A DNA stretch of 64,000 nucleotides from Tulasnella sp. 424 (taxonomy: Eukaryota; Basidiomycota; Agaricomycetes; Cantharellales; Tulasnellaceae): contig WSUB01000148.1 in the NCBI GenBank assembly GCA_019633425.1, forward strand, positions 1 through 64,000, read 5' to 3'. Made by a program: the position numbers and the translations under genes. The notes under the pieces were generated by a model. The model ran no database searches. It saw nothing but the letters and a program-made list of their open reading frames with translations, and was not told the origin of the DNA. Below, piece after piece: positions 1 through 10,369 of this stretch (within the stretch, counting starts at the first letter, position 1; every line of letters starts with the position of its first letter).

Positions 1-96
1 CTAACCTAACCTAACCTAACCTAACCTAACCTAACCTAACCTAACCTAACCTAACCTAACCTAACCTAACCTAACCTAACCTAACCTAACCTAACC
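1..96. repeat. Telomeric repeat array, (CTAAC)n = (TTAGG)n
   Basis: About 19 perfect head-to-tail copies of the 5-nt unit CTAAC, so the G-rich strand reads TTAGG and runs toward the left end. The unit is 5 nt throughout; the spacing never becomes 6 nt. The array ends at about position 96, where ccttagcccg begins. Its place at the very start of the window and its C-rich orientation on the + strand are what a left chromosome end should show. Confidence 0.93.
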
Positions 97-613
97 TTAG
101 CCCGTCGTAAGAAAGGTTTACCTAAGACTTTAGATAAGACTAAGGAACGTGTGAACGCTTACATAACGTAACTTAGACGCCCTGATTAAGTTCAAGCGTC
201 TGTTATGTAAGTGGTCTGGACTCACAGGTGCGCGCTTAAGTGTCTCGCACCTGGTGGAGCAGTATGTGAAGTCGGGAAGCCGATGGACCAATGCAAAGTG
301 AACTCCCGTGCCGTGATTGGTTCGGGTGTCCGTTGGAGTGCCTTGTCGCGCAGCTGACGGTGCCGTAACTTATCTCGGTACCGTGCAGATGGCGTCAGTA
401 TGGTTCTGATAGACGTCTGGCCTCTTACTGGCCAGTGTGTTTGCCGAGCTGCGGAAAAGAAGCTTCGTGTCTGATCAGAAGACCACTATCGGGCTTCTGC
501 CCGGTATTAGATCCCGTTTAAGGAAGGAACACGTCACCCCTCCACTCTTATCAGTCATCATCTTACTAAGGCGAAACGCATTCATTGCGCGATTGACACG
601 TCAGCATCGCGAA
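97..613. other. Subtelomeric non-coding sequence
   Basis: I see no convincing gene here. The stretch contains scattered TTAG/CTAA-rich bits just after the array, for example near 111-145, and an inverted repeat at 158-211. Short open frames such as 437-625 have no recognisable domain and no splice-supported extension. Confidence 0.6.
158..211. repeat. Imperfect inverted repeat (possible hairpin)
   Basis: The left arm has cttacataac (158-167) and agacgc (175-180), separated by 7 unmatched bases. The right arm is gcgtct directly followed by gttatgtaag (196-211). The two parts are exact reverse complements, giving 16 paired bases around a loop of about 15 nt. Confidence 0.6.
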
Positions 614-770
614 CTTGCGGCATAAGCAAGCCGTACCACCCCTATTCAGAACAGGAAGAAAGTACTGAAGAGTGTCGTATAAAGGCACGAAAAGTTTCGT
701 TGGTTTTCCTTACAGACCAACAACTTCTACTCTTCCTGTCTTGGCCACTCCTCAGTCGCCATACCCCCCT
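614..770 (+). repeat. Subtelomeric direct repeat, copy 1
   Basis: From cttgcgg at 614 to about 770 this segment is nearly identical to 863-1020, in the same orientation and about 250 bp away, with only scattered substitutions and one 1-nt length difference. The shared core includes the accaccccta and cactcctcag stretches. No coding function is evident. Confidence 0.85.
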
Positions 771-862
771 CCAACTGTATACGCCAGTCAACCTTTCTCG
801 CCCTCCAGCCGCTGCGCGACTTCCGGGCGTAACCTAAAACTAAACATTAACCTAACCGTGAT

Positions 863-1020
863 CTTGCGGCATTAAGCACACCGTACCACCCCTATTCAGA
901 ACAGGAAGAAAGTACTGGAGAGTGTCGTATAAAGGCACGAAAAGTCCCTTTGGTTTTCCTTACAGACCAAAGACTTCTACTCTTCCTGTCTCGGCCACTC
1001 CTCAGTCGCCACACACCCTC
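863..1020 (+). repeat. Subtelomeric direct repeat, copy 2
   Basis: Second copy of the ~155-bp unit described at 614-770. It is preceded at 834-858 by short telomere-like words (aacctaaaac, cctaaccg). The unit may be part of a larger subtelomeric family. Confidence 0.85.
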
Positions 1021-1404
1021 TTCAACATCCTGGATCAAATCACCCCAGCCCCAACATCAACACTACCAGTCCCTACTACCCAGACAGCCTTTTTGTAATC
1101 ATACACATATGTCTAGAATCGCATGACCGAGGCCTATATTTCTATACTACTGTCATCAGGGGGTGTTAACTAAATTCTATCGTTTTTCAATATATGGGAG
1201 CGGAATCGACACCTCCCCCAACTAGAGCGCAGTTAGACGACAAATAGCTTAGGTAAGGATCCCATGACAGTTGCAATGTCAAGCGCTACCCGTTAATACT
1301 TTCTATAAAGGCTTTGTTTGATAGAATTTCTTGTTATTCAATGTATGGTATGGCAATCGACGCGGTCCACAACAACACTGACATGGATGAGCCTTTGTAA
1401 CAAT
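1021..1404. other. Non-coding border between subtelomere and first gene
   Basis: No gene seen. Two loosely similar A/T-rich blocks (about 1165-1205 and 1325-1362), each ending in a ggAATCGAC-like word, may be a decayed repeat. On the minus strand there is no continuation of the importin reading frame found at 1405, so the homologous gene body stops at this border. Confidence 0.5.
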
Positions 1405-4400
1405 TCACATTATGGACTGAGTGGGAGTAACACCCAATTCTCTTACACTGCCAACCATCATCAGGTATGGGTGGTTCGGGTCAAGCAATCTCAGTAACCT
1501 CCCCACTTCATCCAAAACAAAGTCCTCCAGCTCCTCTTCAAGTGCCATGCCCTCCCGTTCTTCTTCAACATCCTGTGCCGCATGTGCAAGCAGGTACTCA
1601 GCCCGCTGCTTTCTCTTCTGTGCCAGTGATTGAAGTTTCCTTTGGACACTTGCGACAATATCGTTGGCAAGGTCCGGCGGAAGGCCCTTTGATGGCAAGA
1701 CAAGGATGGAATCAACAACGCTCTTGTAGAGGGATGCAAGGTATCCGGTATCTCCCTCTTCACCGATTGCTGCCAGGAGAGTTCGAAAGATTGTTTGAAG
1801 GTCGGTGGGAGTGAGGACCGACTTGCCGCAAGCCAGAAGCATCGGAACCAGCCTTTTCCCAATCATCAGCATCAGATGCGGTGGTGGCTTCAGCATTACT
1901 CACATGGCGGACGATTCTCGTACACCCTCATGCCAGAAGAACTTGAGACCAGGAAGACATATCTCCAATGTGGGCTTTACCCAGTCGGCATAGGCATCCT
2001 TCAGCGAGGAGCTCAAGACTACAAGATGTTCAAAAGCTTCCGCCTTTAAACTATGATTTAGCCCAAGAATCAGTTAAGCGGCAAATCAACTTGCCTTTTC
2101 CTCCAGAATCGCCGTCTTGATACCGACCCTTCGCCCATCAACTACAAGGTTGATATAATCTCCTCGCTCGTCCATATCTTCATCGTCGTCGCCGTATTCC
2201 TTCATCTCCTGTTTGATTGCGGCAGCGGACAGCACTTCCGGCATAACGCGTGGCAGGTAAGGGGCAAAGCTTGCGCCCAACGTTGATGCGATCTTTGCAT
2301 ATGTCGATAACAAGTACGTTTGAGTCTCATTGTCTTCATCCGGGTCTTCGCGGATAGAGTCTGTCGGGTTTCGTTCAGTATCTTCACTACTAGACAAAGT
2401 CGTAATGCTGCAAACCTTCCACCTCAAACAAAATGCCCATGAATTCCGCTGCGTCGGCTTTAAATGTCTTCTTTCCAACCGCGCAGGCTAAGTATCGAAC
2501 GTCAGGACCCACCTAAAGAGCCCATGTCAGAATTGCGTACCAACAAGAGCGGCGCATTCCATAACCCGACACCGTAGCGTGCGCTGACTTCTTGAAACGG
2601 CCTTGCGCAGGACGTCTTTTGCCATTCCAAATATGGACGGGTAGAACTATTCGCGAGCGCCCATGAGTATGAACTCGCGTCGATATTGAACAATCACTCT
2701 ACCGGCAAAAAAGACGTTCGAGCTGCATCTGCTACCATTGCCAACGTCGTAAACGCTTGGTGTTGCTCATATGGCTTTTTGCTCGCGTTTAGAATTTCGA
2801 GGATGGCGCGCACAATATCTTGTAGGTAAGGTTTGATCACTTCTTCTGATGCTCCATGACAGAAATTGACGAGTGCGGCACCCGCATGAGTGTGAACACT
2901 TTGATTAAAGGTTCAGTCCGGAAATGCGATCCAAAAGCAGCAAGTCGTACCGAGCCTCCGGAGCGTTAAGGGCTGAAATAAGAGCGGGCATAATGAGTCC
3001 CGCATAGTCTTGTTGAAGAACTTCCTGTCGTTTTGAACGTCAGCTGGCAAAAAATGCGTTCTTGGAGCCTGCCCACCCCAAGGTCCGTGCAGAGTACACC
3101 GCTGGAGAAAATAACAATCAGCCACAGTTCCCTGAAACCCAATCAAACCATCCCCACATGCAGTGGCAAGCGCCAGTCCTCACTCTTGGGTGAGGGTCAT
3201 TGAATAACGGAATTATCAAGCTGCGAGTTGGTAATGAGCCGAGAACTGGGAATCGCGGAGGGAAAGAGTCTACTTGATGACGCTCCCGATGTCCTTCTCG
3301 ATAAACTATTAGAACGAGTTCCCTGAGGTCAGCCTCGAGGATTACGATAAAGGGCATACTCTGGTGCGCACCTCGGCTGTACCCTCAGCCACACTACAAA
3401 TTGCCATCAATCCGGCGTGTCTTTGCTGCCATACCGGTGAGTTGAGCATCTCTGGCACAAACTGGAACGTGACTGGGAGGATTGAAGCTCCTAAACGAGA
3501 TAATTAGGTGGTTTTCATTCGTAAGTGGCTTCGGACGTGCGCGCACCTACAGCAACAGCTGCACGATCTAACGCCTGCTCGAATGCGGTAGGATAGCCGT
3601 CTTCGTCGCCTTCGACATTCGGCTGTGTGGGCATGGGTGTATCAACATATGAGCATCGCTCCAACGAACCTTAACTCACATCTCGATCCAACCAATCGCC
3701 ATCAACGTCGTCGTGAATCTCCGCAAGTCCTTCGAGACAACAGCGCACCAAGCTCGGGGTCCACTCCGAACAAGTTTGAACCACCTTCGAGTCGTTCTCC
3801 GAAATTGATATCAACAACTCCAGCGCCGCATACCGTGTTGGATCGTCCTCGAAATCGTCGGTGTTGGAAGTTGTTACAGACGATGGATCATGCGGTGGAG
3901 TACGAGTGATAAGAGTGGGTAGAAAAGATACGAGAGAGGAAAGATGGGGTCGAAAGAGCTCTGGGTCGGTGGAAGCTAAAGGTATGAGTGCCTGGAGAAA
4001 TGCTTCCTGCGAGTCCCTGGGAAGTGGGGGCAGCGTCTGTCTCGATTTTCGTCAGTAAACGGACGACCCGCAGCCGATTGCAACCTACATTGAGCATCGG
4101 GGCAATCAATCTCGCTCCTCTTCCTTTGCCGTCCTTGTCGGTTGCTGTTAGAAACGCCGACGAAGCCTTGAGGGCATTAAGCTGGATCGGAATGGTTTCC
4201 GCGGCCAGTCCACGTTCCAGAACTTCAATGATTGCGTTAATAGGTTGGTCGAGTATGAGGCGAGGGACATAAGCGAAAATCTGGAACGCTATCGTTCGAT
4301 GAACCGGGTCCGGGGAACCAGTGTACTGAGCAGCGAAAGCTTGCATCTCGGGCCATGGACCTGTAAACGTTGATATTTGAGTCTACACCCAGTCCATTTA

Positions 4401-4949
4401 GAAGAGAAGTTCTCTCACGATGTCGATTTAAGCTCTCCTCGGCGAAAACAGTCGCCGTGTCGATTACCTTGTTCCGAGTGCTGCTCTCGCTCTCGTTCGC
4501 GATGCAGTCTAGTAGAAAGGCCTCGATAATTTTGATGGTTGAGACTGGAAGTCCATCGTATATAGCGGAGTTATTTGGTATCCTCGAGCTACTGGGAGCG
4601 TTGATGGATCGAAATGCGAGTCGGCGTAGGAGCACAGCGCAAAAGCCTCGCATCTGAAAAGCTTCGTATCAAAAGCCGCGTCAAATCGATTCCGGTCCAG
4701 AGTCGTACATGAACATCTGGAGACTGTCTCGCAAACCATGCAAGAGCCATTAGGACATTTCCTGGATCCTTTGCCAACCACTCGTCGTAAAGAGCTTTCT
4801 CGGCGCTAGGAAGGGCATGGGGTCAACAGGAGACTTACGTTCTCTCCAAAAAGTCCTCACTTTCTTCGAAGTTCATTATCTCCAAGGACCAGGTTGCTGA
4901 GCACTTGCGAAAGTTTGGAAAGTACGTCGGGGGCGACGTGGGCCTCCAT
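1405..4949 (-). CDS. Importin-beta family protein (Kap121/IPO5-like), C-terminally truncated
   Basis: This is a nuclear import receptor of HEAT repeats, which in the intact family binds Ran-GTP and carries cargo through nuclear pores. I chose the ATG at 4949 because its frame reads into a typical N terminus (DNELRR, then after a 55-nt intron AEKALYDEWLAKDP). Recognisable family blocks follow in order: AVLLRRL near 4640, DPHPRVR near 3190, TLRCRVMECAALVG near 2565, LRCxGEI-like YLLSTYAKIAS near 2305, VGIKTAILEEKA near 2105, and VKPTLEICLPGLKFFWHEGV near 1950. Introns of about 50-70 nt join these blocks in frame, including one with a GC donor (2094-2044). The frame stops at 1405 where IPO5/Kap121 proteins normally have roughly 250 more residues. 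The gene therefore looks truncated at the subtelomeric border. Whether it is expressed or a recent pseudogene cannot be seen from sequence alone. Confidence 0.8.
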
Positions 4950-5242
4950 GTTCAGAGTTCTGGGGAGAGTCGAGATTGGAACACGGGCTCTGCGGGGTTT
5001 ACCACGGCGGAGACTTCGTCGCAAATCAGAAACAGAGGATTTGGTATTGGGGTACGCACATGTACATACATTTGACTACTAGTATAAGCGAAAACGTGAG
5101 GGTTCGATAAATAAGTCATATACCAGGGCAGGCGTTAAGACGATCTCGGTGTCTTCAAGATAAACGGTAGTGTTCGGATCGTACTGGATTGGATGTGCTA
5201 AGCTCTGCCGGAGACGATTGGAATTACGGAGAAAGGAACATA

Positions 5243-6779
5243 TTAGGCCGTGAAGTATGGTGGAGGATGAGTTCCAACCTGCTGGTCGATCAAACCCAGA
5301 GCCGGGCGTTCGCGTGCTTCGTCCAAGTCGAATTCTTCAGTGACTTCGTCCGTCACCATCTGAACAGTTTCCTCGCAGGAGTATCCCGGTAGACCCCCAA
5401 TCGAGTTGAGCGTCATCCTTACCGAATACTTGATCGAAGAGGAAAATCGTTAAGTTCGCGAACGGCAAGGAAAATACTTCTCGTGCTCACTCGGACTTCA
5501 ATGAACCCCGACAATGCCCATGAAACCTCTCCTCCAGGTTTTACGCCGACGAGAGACCCCGTAACCTCCCATAATTGCGTCCCGTCTCCAAGCGTATTTT
5601 CAACCTTCCATATGGCTCCTGTAGCTACGACACGCTGAATTTGCACGCGCTGCTTGGCGATGGTGAGGAACGTGGAACGAACCAGACGAACAGTCAAGGC
5701 CGAGCGGATGTGATTGTCAGAGAGTTCAGGGTCGAGCGATATTATTGTAAGGCGAAAGGGGATTGTCATCCCCGATGCATAGCTGAGCGGCAGGGGCAAA
5801 CCGAACTGATAAAACCGTCAGAACGAGGGGGTAGGGTACGGCAATAACCGCATCCGCTCACCTGAACAATGGATGAATTATCTCCCACTCGTGATTGTGG
5901 CGCTGCATCCACCATTCTCCACTCTATTCCGACCGCTTCATCCGACTTGTCTTCAACTTCCTCGAAGGCTGCGGTCAATCTCCGCAAGCTAGTGGGAGTG
6001 CTCCTCGGTAGATAGTAAAAGGCGGTGTTGGTGCGTTCGTGCCGACGAAATCCTTGTCGATACATATCGACCGCGATGGAATATCGGACCTCGAGCTCGA
6101 TAGAACGTGTTGTGGCAAACATGGTTGGCGGAAGGGGTGTTGAGCGACCACGTGCGTATGTAGGGATGGGGAAAGATATGGGGTAAGTTCGGGAGTCTTT
6201 CGGTCGTGGCGAGTCTTTCGAGAGCTCCCAGAGGGTGATGGTGTGGTAGAGGACTAGGCGACGATCTTGCAAGACAGGAAACCCGCGGTCTGTGACTACA
6301 ATAATCGCCCTTCCCCATATCTGAAATAACACGGATCGTTGTGAAGTAAAGTACCGGAAGTGAACTAGAACTGTACTTACCGAAATCGATACCTCCTTTG
6401 CGTGCTTGAAACTGTGAACTGTCAAGGTCCCCGTGATCACTCCATTCCTCCCGTAGCTGGGACAGTCGGTTCCGTTAAAGCGTCGGCCGAGGTTCAGTGT
6501 CATGTTCTTCGTTGAATAGACATATTCTAGATTCGGGTCTGCCGTGGCCTGAACGGGAAGGTGACATGTAGGCTGGTTCTGAATGGTGACTTCGTCGGGA
6601 CGATGGATTGGCGTGTAGGACGGAAGAACTGCGTCGACCGAATCTGGAACGGTGTATGGGGGAGGGGAGGGCAAACGGTTGGAAGCCTCCGACGTGCGAG
6701 AGGATGCTCCTCCAGTGGAGATCGTTGGAGAGTAATGCGGGACTAAGCGCGATGGGTCAATTGATGCTATGCCTATCAT
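5243..6779 (-). CDS. Arrestin-like protein, paralogue 1 (PPxY-bearing)
   Basis: Protein of about 480 residues in five exons. Residues 39-42 are PPPY, followed by LPSY and RPDE, then the family block YVYSTKNMTLNLGRRF and a conserved VKEI-like motif (HAKEVSIS) directly before intron 1. The second exon has YPISFPIPTYARG and a RYSIAVDMYRQG segment. The third has VSWALSGFIEVRV. The last exon (5243 to about 5430) carries MVTDEV and DEARERPALGL and ends in TAA at 5243-5245. This beta-sandwich architecture fits fungal alpha-arrestins, which recruit Nedd4/Rsp5-type ubiquitin ligases through PPxY motifs to trigger endocytosis of membrane proteins. That role is inferred from the family. It is divergently paired with the paralogue starting at 7996. 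Confidence 0.75.
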
Positions 6780-7995
6780 GTTGAGCTTAATCGCCGGGGT
6801 GGAATGCGCGTTGGGAAACTGGGTAGTGAGTGGTACGTGCGAACGTCCCTGCTACGTTTCATCGAATGTGACGGTGGGGTGCTATCTCTGAGCATCAAAA
6901 GGGGACCAGCCTGATTTAAATTAGTACTCACTGTCTTTTTTTACGTTATTCAAGACGCGAAATGATGGGCAGGCCCATCCAAGTTAGCACTCCAGAGTCG
7001 CTCGAGCTAAACGTGAACGGCCGCTGAACACTGGGTGATTGAGGTGGTTGAGGTAGGTCGTTCCTCGGATACTGAAAGCGAGGGGGAGATCTGGTGAGTG
7101 GCGGAGAGGGAGAGAGGAGAGCGAGATAAGAAAGGGCATTTGGGACAGGTGATGATGGACAGGAACCAACGTCCCTTTTTGCCGACGATATCTCCGTGCC
7201 CCTGACTCTCGGCGCCGAGCCGCTATTCGGAACCTCTTCGACCTCCGAACCACGTGCGCGATCGAGCAACCTTGGTATATTTAGAACACAGAGTGTGCTT
7301 TGCAAAGTAGTACTTGTTGCGATCTCGGAGCCGAGCAAGAGTTCAATCGTCGTACCGAACGTGTGGCGAAAGGATTTTGGGTATTCTTGGCCCTCGAGTA
7401 TCAGGAGATATAAACTATGGTATAAGTGATATAGCGCTCAGAGACGTCAAAGGAACGTTGCAGCGACCGGGCTGACTCGGAGAACACCCTACCAGATACG
7501 ATGAACACTCGCGACACATTTGCACTACCACAGTTTTAATAATAGCATGATGCTTGTGCTAATTGGTGATTAGAGGGAAATGTAACCATGGGTGGGGCTT
7601 TGGTATCATGGTCATTGCGTGCGTTGTGATGAGCTGGCAGTAAGAGTGACTTTGGGGTGGGTTACCGACGCGGTGGTAATGGGAATCGCAACCGTCGTTT
7701 TTTTTTTCTCTCATGTTCCCGAGTTCATCAAGTCCTCGGATGCATGCTTGGCCGCGCTACAACCTCAAAAGTGTCACCCTTAAATGGAAGCCCAGTCGCC
7801 AGAGGATAGCACGAGTTGGCAAACGAGGTGCCGGGGACAGGAGATGCAAGGGAACGCCACGGAGGCCCCACAACCAAAGAGGTGCAGCGGCAAGACGTCA
7901 GACAGCCACCGCTCTTGTGCTGCATAAATACCCGGTCGAGCTCTGCAAAGTAAACCCTTCGACTCCTTATTCCCTCACACGCCGCGTTGAAACTC
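6780..7995. promoter_or_regulatory. Divergent intergenic region between arrestin paralogues 1 and 2
   Basis: About 1.2 kb separating two head-to-head starts. It contains an E-box CACGTG near 7252, a T-run near 7699-7710 and a TATA-like cataaata near 7923-7930, about 70 nt before the plus-strand ATG. Open frames inside (for example 6946-7338 minus and 7713-8099 plus) are low-complexity or unsupported, so I treat the block as promoter and UTR sequence. Confidence 0.5.
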
Positions 7996-9651
7996 ATGGA
8001 CGACATTGCTACTCTACAACGCCCGCCACCGTACCCTTACCGTTCGAGATCATCCTCGGTTACCCTTCCCTCCTACAGGGCCCAACGAAGGCACGATGAG
8101 CAAACGCTTGTCTTGCAGCCCCTAGAGCCGAGGTCATCTCCCGATCGCTACGTCTATAGCAGCCAGAGCATGACGCTCGACCTCGGACGGCGACATCCTG
8201 GAGTGGGCATTCCGGCGTATGGGAACAGCGCCATCGTGCAAGGCTCTTTGGTGGTCAAGGACTTTAATCACGTCACCGACATAGCATTCACAGTGAGTGG
8301 TCCTCATGGCATGCCGGCGGTTTTGATCTCAGGTGACGTCACTCACGAACGTCTTGGTTTATATTTTTAGATCACAGGCAAAGCATCCTATTCCATTCTC
8401 GAATGCGGATATCCAATATTGCAACTATCAAAGACAGTTTTACAACACTCCACCCCTCTTTGGTCTTGTTCCCATTCCCACCCGTCTCGCGACACTCCCA
8501 CAACTTTCCCAATCTCCTTCCCTTTACCCACCTATGCCCGTTGGTCTTCGTCCCTCCTTCCACCTACCACCAGATTTACTCGGGGAAACTTTAGGCTTAC
8601 AATCAGCTACCAACTCTCTGTTCAACTAACGAGAAGGGGGAGGCTTCGGCGCGACGAACGAATCGTGACCGAGTTTGCTTACGCTCCTAGAACGATTCCA
8701 GATGCGGGCCCAAGTATCAGGAGCTCATTTCGGATCGATACAACCGACGCCATGGGGATGGATGAGAACAAATTAACCGAGGCCGTTAGATGGAAGGCTG
8801 CCAATCTTCAGCCATTGACAGCAATCGACGATCCCTTGCCCATCTTGGTACGAGTCTTGGCTGACATCTGCAAGATTCGGCGTAACTTACCACCCACCCA
8901 TTCGCACAGCTCTATATTCCATCACCTACAAGCTATCCCTCGGGGACACCAATCCCTTTCCGGATCGTCATCCCGTCACCGCACGTCCTCGGCTCTATGT
9001 CGCCAAGGAGTCTGTTCGAAAGCCCAGACACCCTTTCGGTCGAGCTCATTAAACTCATGTCACTCCGTATTGGCAAGACACCTGTTGTTATTGAATGCCC
9101 CATAGGTTGCGGCGTCGTTTCCAAGGTTGAGCAGAGAGACGGCCAGGATGATTGGGAGGCTTCAGGATGCATCAGGGATACAAGGAAGGGTGCTGAGGCT
9201 AGCTGGAGTTTGGGGTCGTTCGTCGAATGTTCGGTACGCCATTCCTTGCATCGTCCCCTTGCCTCGAGGCTGAGTCCCTGAGTCCCTGTTCACTCAGTAC
9301 GTTGTACGAACAACGGTCAACCTGCCATTCACATTCCATGCATCCGCCGCGTCTCGACTTCCAACCCCAGATCGACCCACGACATTTGCACCACTTTCGC
9401 TTGTGCGTTCGACTTCAGGCCCCACCTCGTCAAAAAACACTCAGACTTTAATCACATACCAACACGACCAACCGATCCACCTCTGCACTGACGAAGTTGA
9501 AGCATTCGAGGTTGAAGCAGACGACGCTTGGGAGAGACCCGCTGTAAGTTTGTTGCCCAGCGGGGGATTCTCGACGCAACAGACAGGGCTAAGCTCAAAA
9601 GGAAGGCAGCTCTTGAGGAGAGTACGCTCGAGCCTGACCTTGGCGTTGTAA
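7996..9651 (+). CDS. Arrestin-like protein, paralogue 2 (PPxY-bearing)
   Basis: The ATG at 7996 (MDDIATLQ) is preferred over an in-frame TTG nine bases upstream. Residues 10-13 are PPPY, followed by LPSY and then YVYSSQSMTLDLGRRH. Intron 1 (8293-8370) falls directly after the DIAFT motif, the same place as in the other paralogues. Exon 2 begins ITGKASYSI and holds FPISFPLPTYARW and RRGRLRRDERIVTEF. A later exon holds IPFRIVIPSPHVLG and SWSLGSFVECS. The last exon begins YVVRTTV and contains TDEVEAFEVEADDAWERP, ending in TAA at 9651. The predicted role is a ubiquitin-ligase adaptor, as for paralogue 1. It is divergent from paralogue 1, and the pair probably shares regulatory DNA. Confidence 0.78.
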
Positions 9652-10369
9652 ATGCCGACTGGGTTGACGCATGTATTAGTAGATTTTATATACCTATGTC
9701 CGATTTCAATCGGCACGATGACTGTAGACCTTCGGTGTGTGTATCCCATCGACCTAGCCGAGACCACTCGCAGAAACCGACATCGAGAACGGTTGAGATA
9801 AGTTTTGATTCCAGACGTAAGACAACGCAGCAGTGCAAGCGAGGATGCATGAGAGGGTAACGAACGTCTTAATCAATTTAGTAGAGTTAGGAGGGTAGTG
9901 TCGAGGCGCGAAAACAGAGGAAAAGGAGACGAGTTTGAGATAGAATGCAAAATGGCACAGACAACCGGGACAGGTGGAGCAAATCAAAGAAAAAGAAACT
10001 TGGATTGCGGCTTAAAAAGATAAATATGGGGTAATAGTTTGATGAAGGCAGAGACAAAGCTAAAGAGAGATCCAGCTCGGTTTTCGTCTCGCTAGTTGCA
10101 AATCGTCACGGTCAATGAATATTTGGGAGACCGAAAGTCTATGCGGAGGGGAGGGATGTAAAAGCGAAGGTTGACGGGGACGGGAAGAAAATGTGACGAC
10201 GAAGAAGCGAGGGGTGTTTGAGAACTGAGCCGGAAAAGGGTGCTGGCAGTGATGCTGATGAAGAAGAGAAATGGTATTGCGGATATAAGCACACGGAACT
10301 GCAGTCGATGTCCAAGATGCCTGTTGGTTGGGAATTCGTTTCATGATATCGTTCGTCACTTGAAGTCCA
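9652..10369. other. Convergent intergenic region, no gene seen
   Basis: This separates the 3' ends of arrestin paralogue 2 (+) and the tetraspanin gene (-). It probably holds both 3' UTRs. The short open frames here have no recognisable motifs. Confidence 0.5.

Noticed and set aside
4850..4890. Apparent frameshift near the N terminus of the importin
   Set aside because: The frame NELRR seemed to break before EDFLER, but a 55-nt GTGAGG..CCTAG intron joins NELRR to AEKALYDEW in frame, so EDFLER is intron sequence.
5766..5865. C-terminal end of the long arrestin paralogue 1 frame (after SSIVQVSG)
   Set aside because: The frame reads through an intron; paralogues place the splice here and the true next exon is PLPLSYASGMTIPFRLT in another frame.
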